A model generated the notes under the pieces. It had not been told where the DNA came from. It ran no database searches and saw nothing but the letters and a program-made list of their open reading frames with translations. From the NCBI GenBank assembly GCA_011033025.1, contig WFMF01000046.1:434001-498000 (forward strand): a DNA stretch of 64,000 nucleotides, given 5' to 3'. This stretch comes from Beroe forskalii (lineage: Eukaryota > Ctenophora > Nuda > Beroida > Beroidae). A program made the translations under genes and the position numbers. This document shows positions 63,124 through 64,000 of this stretch, piece by piece (position 1 is the stretch's first letter; the number at the start of each line of letters is the position of its first letter).

Positions 63124-63250
63124 CCCAAAATAAAGTCATGAAGTGTTCATAACACTGTATACAGTTCCTTTACGAATAAAGTGTTTTAGATTTGGTTCTT
63201 TAGCTTTTCTTCTCTTCAGCTCCTCAACCAGAGTCCTATGTTCAGTTCTA

Positions 63251-63488
63251 AGGCGCCCGTAACGTTCATCGGTCGATCGAATGGAATTGGTCGATCGATC
63301 AACTCCATTTGAATGAATGATGTGTTTTAATGCTCCCTGTTGACTTGAATCGTGTTAAAATGAGCAATATTTAGTTGTTTCCCTACTAGCTTAAAGATTT
63401 TCTATTAAAAACACATCAGTCGATCAAATGAATTTGATCAATCAACCAATTCCATTTGATCGACCGACAAACGTTACATGCACCTCAG
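63251..63488. mobile_element. ~240-bp inverted-repeat element with GGTCGATCGA arms
   Basis: GTAACGTTCATCGGTCGATC (63,258-63,277) followed by GAATGGAATTGG pairs with CCAATTCCATTTGATCGACC and AACGTTAC at 63,440-63,478. Further GATCAA words in the middle extend the hairpin. This is a small MITE-like palindrome with no visible coding. Confidence 0.6.
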
Positions 63489-64000
63489 CTCCACAGACCT
63501 GTCTGGGGACAAGAACACTGCACTATACCTTGCTTTGTATCTGAGTTTACCTATGTGCCCAGTGGAATAATATGGGGAATTTAGGAATTAAATTCCCAGT
63601 CAAATTTCCAAATAAGAAATCGAAAAAAAGCTTAAATTCGAACGAAAGAAGCTTTTCTGGACACATTCTGTAATTAATGAACTCAAAATCATGAAATTCA
63701 TAGAGCTAAATACCATAATCGACCATTCCCGGTGCCTAATCCGAATCCAGCAGCTGCATTCCCACCGCATTCCCAAACCAGCCATCACATTCCCAAACCA
63801 GCCACTGCATTCCCAAACCAGCCACCGCATTCCTAAACCAGCCGCGGTATTTCCTTGTGTTTGACTTTGGTCAAACTTTTTTAATGAAAACTATCTAAAT
63901 AGCCATCATAAAAATCTTAAAATAATTACCATATTTAATGAAAAACATTGTTGCACGTTTCTATTGTTTCTCTAGCTAGCAATCGAACTTATTTTTTTTA
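63489..64000. other. Right-end sequence with short CATTCCCAAACCAGCCA repeats
   Basis: Around 63,758-63,845, four to five copies of GCATTCCCAAACCAGCCAC form a short 23-25-bp tandem repeat. The rest is AT-rich up to the window edge, with no gene. Confidence 0.6.

Overview
The window is animal nuclear DNA. Three intron-containing genes with canonical GT-AG borders are recognisable, all on the minus strand. They are an orthologue of PPP1R21 (11,084 down to 1,494), an orthologue of the spliceosomal DEAH helicase DHX38/PRP16 (17,133 down to 12,189), and the readable part of an SV2/SVOP-like major facilitator transporter (40,169 down to 36,515). A damaged rhodopsin-like GPCR remnant lies on the plus strand at 34.5-35.0 kb. 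Gene content and the cnidarian/sponge-like retrotransposon remnants suggest a non-vertebrate, probably marine metazoan. I cannot fix the phylum from sequence alone.

The rest is dominated by repeats and nested mobile elements. The left edge (1-866) is a 21-bp minisatellite that turns into its own inverted form. An intron of PPP1R21 holds a ~4.0-kb near-perfect palindrome (5,725-9,734). Between 17.2 and 20.3 kb there are a TTA-flanked MITE, a TTAA-flanked hairpin MITE and two tandem 590-bp units, each carrying an aconitase-like exon. The same flank plus a longer aconitase-exon array recurs at 43.8-46.5 kb, where the hairpin MITE is absent. From 20.4 to 23.5 kb runs a degenerate ~20-bp minisatellite split by a TTAA-flanked 1.84-kb element. 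From 23.5 to 33.8 kb a ~354-bp satellite is interrupted by a poly(A)-tailed retrotransposon tail and by two elements with perfect 8-bp target duplications. One of these carries a further nested 8-bp-TSD MITE.

From 46.5 to 52.5 kb a decayed LINE is split by a ~3.97-kb foldback element (47,773-51,738). Its arms are TAGCCCC-type minisatellites and it is flanked by a perfect 8-bp duplication. From 55.4 to 60.3 kb a 13-bp satellite carries, in inverted orientation, a second copy of the 1.6-kb element found at 27.2 kb. The right end (60.3-64 kb) is AT-rich with small inverted-repeat elements and no convincing gene.

The most distinctive signal is the recurrence of very long inverted repeats built from minisatellites, two of them about 4 kb, plus several smaller hairpin elements. 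One sits in a gene intron, so its transcript could fold into kilobase dsRNA. A second theme is isolated one-base indels inside otherwise conserved coding exons of all three genes and the GPCR remnant, several of them in short A/T runs. This matters for anyone predicting proteins from this assembly.
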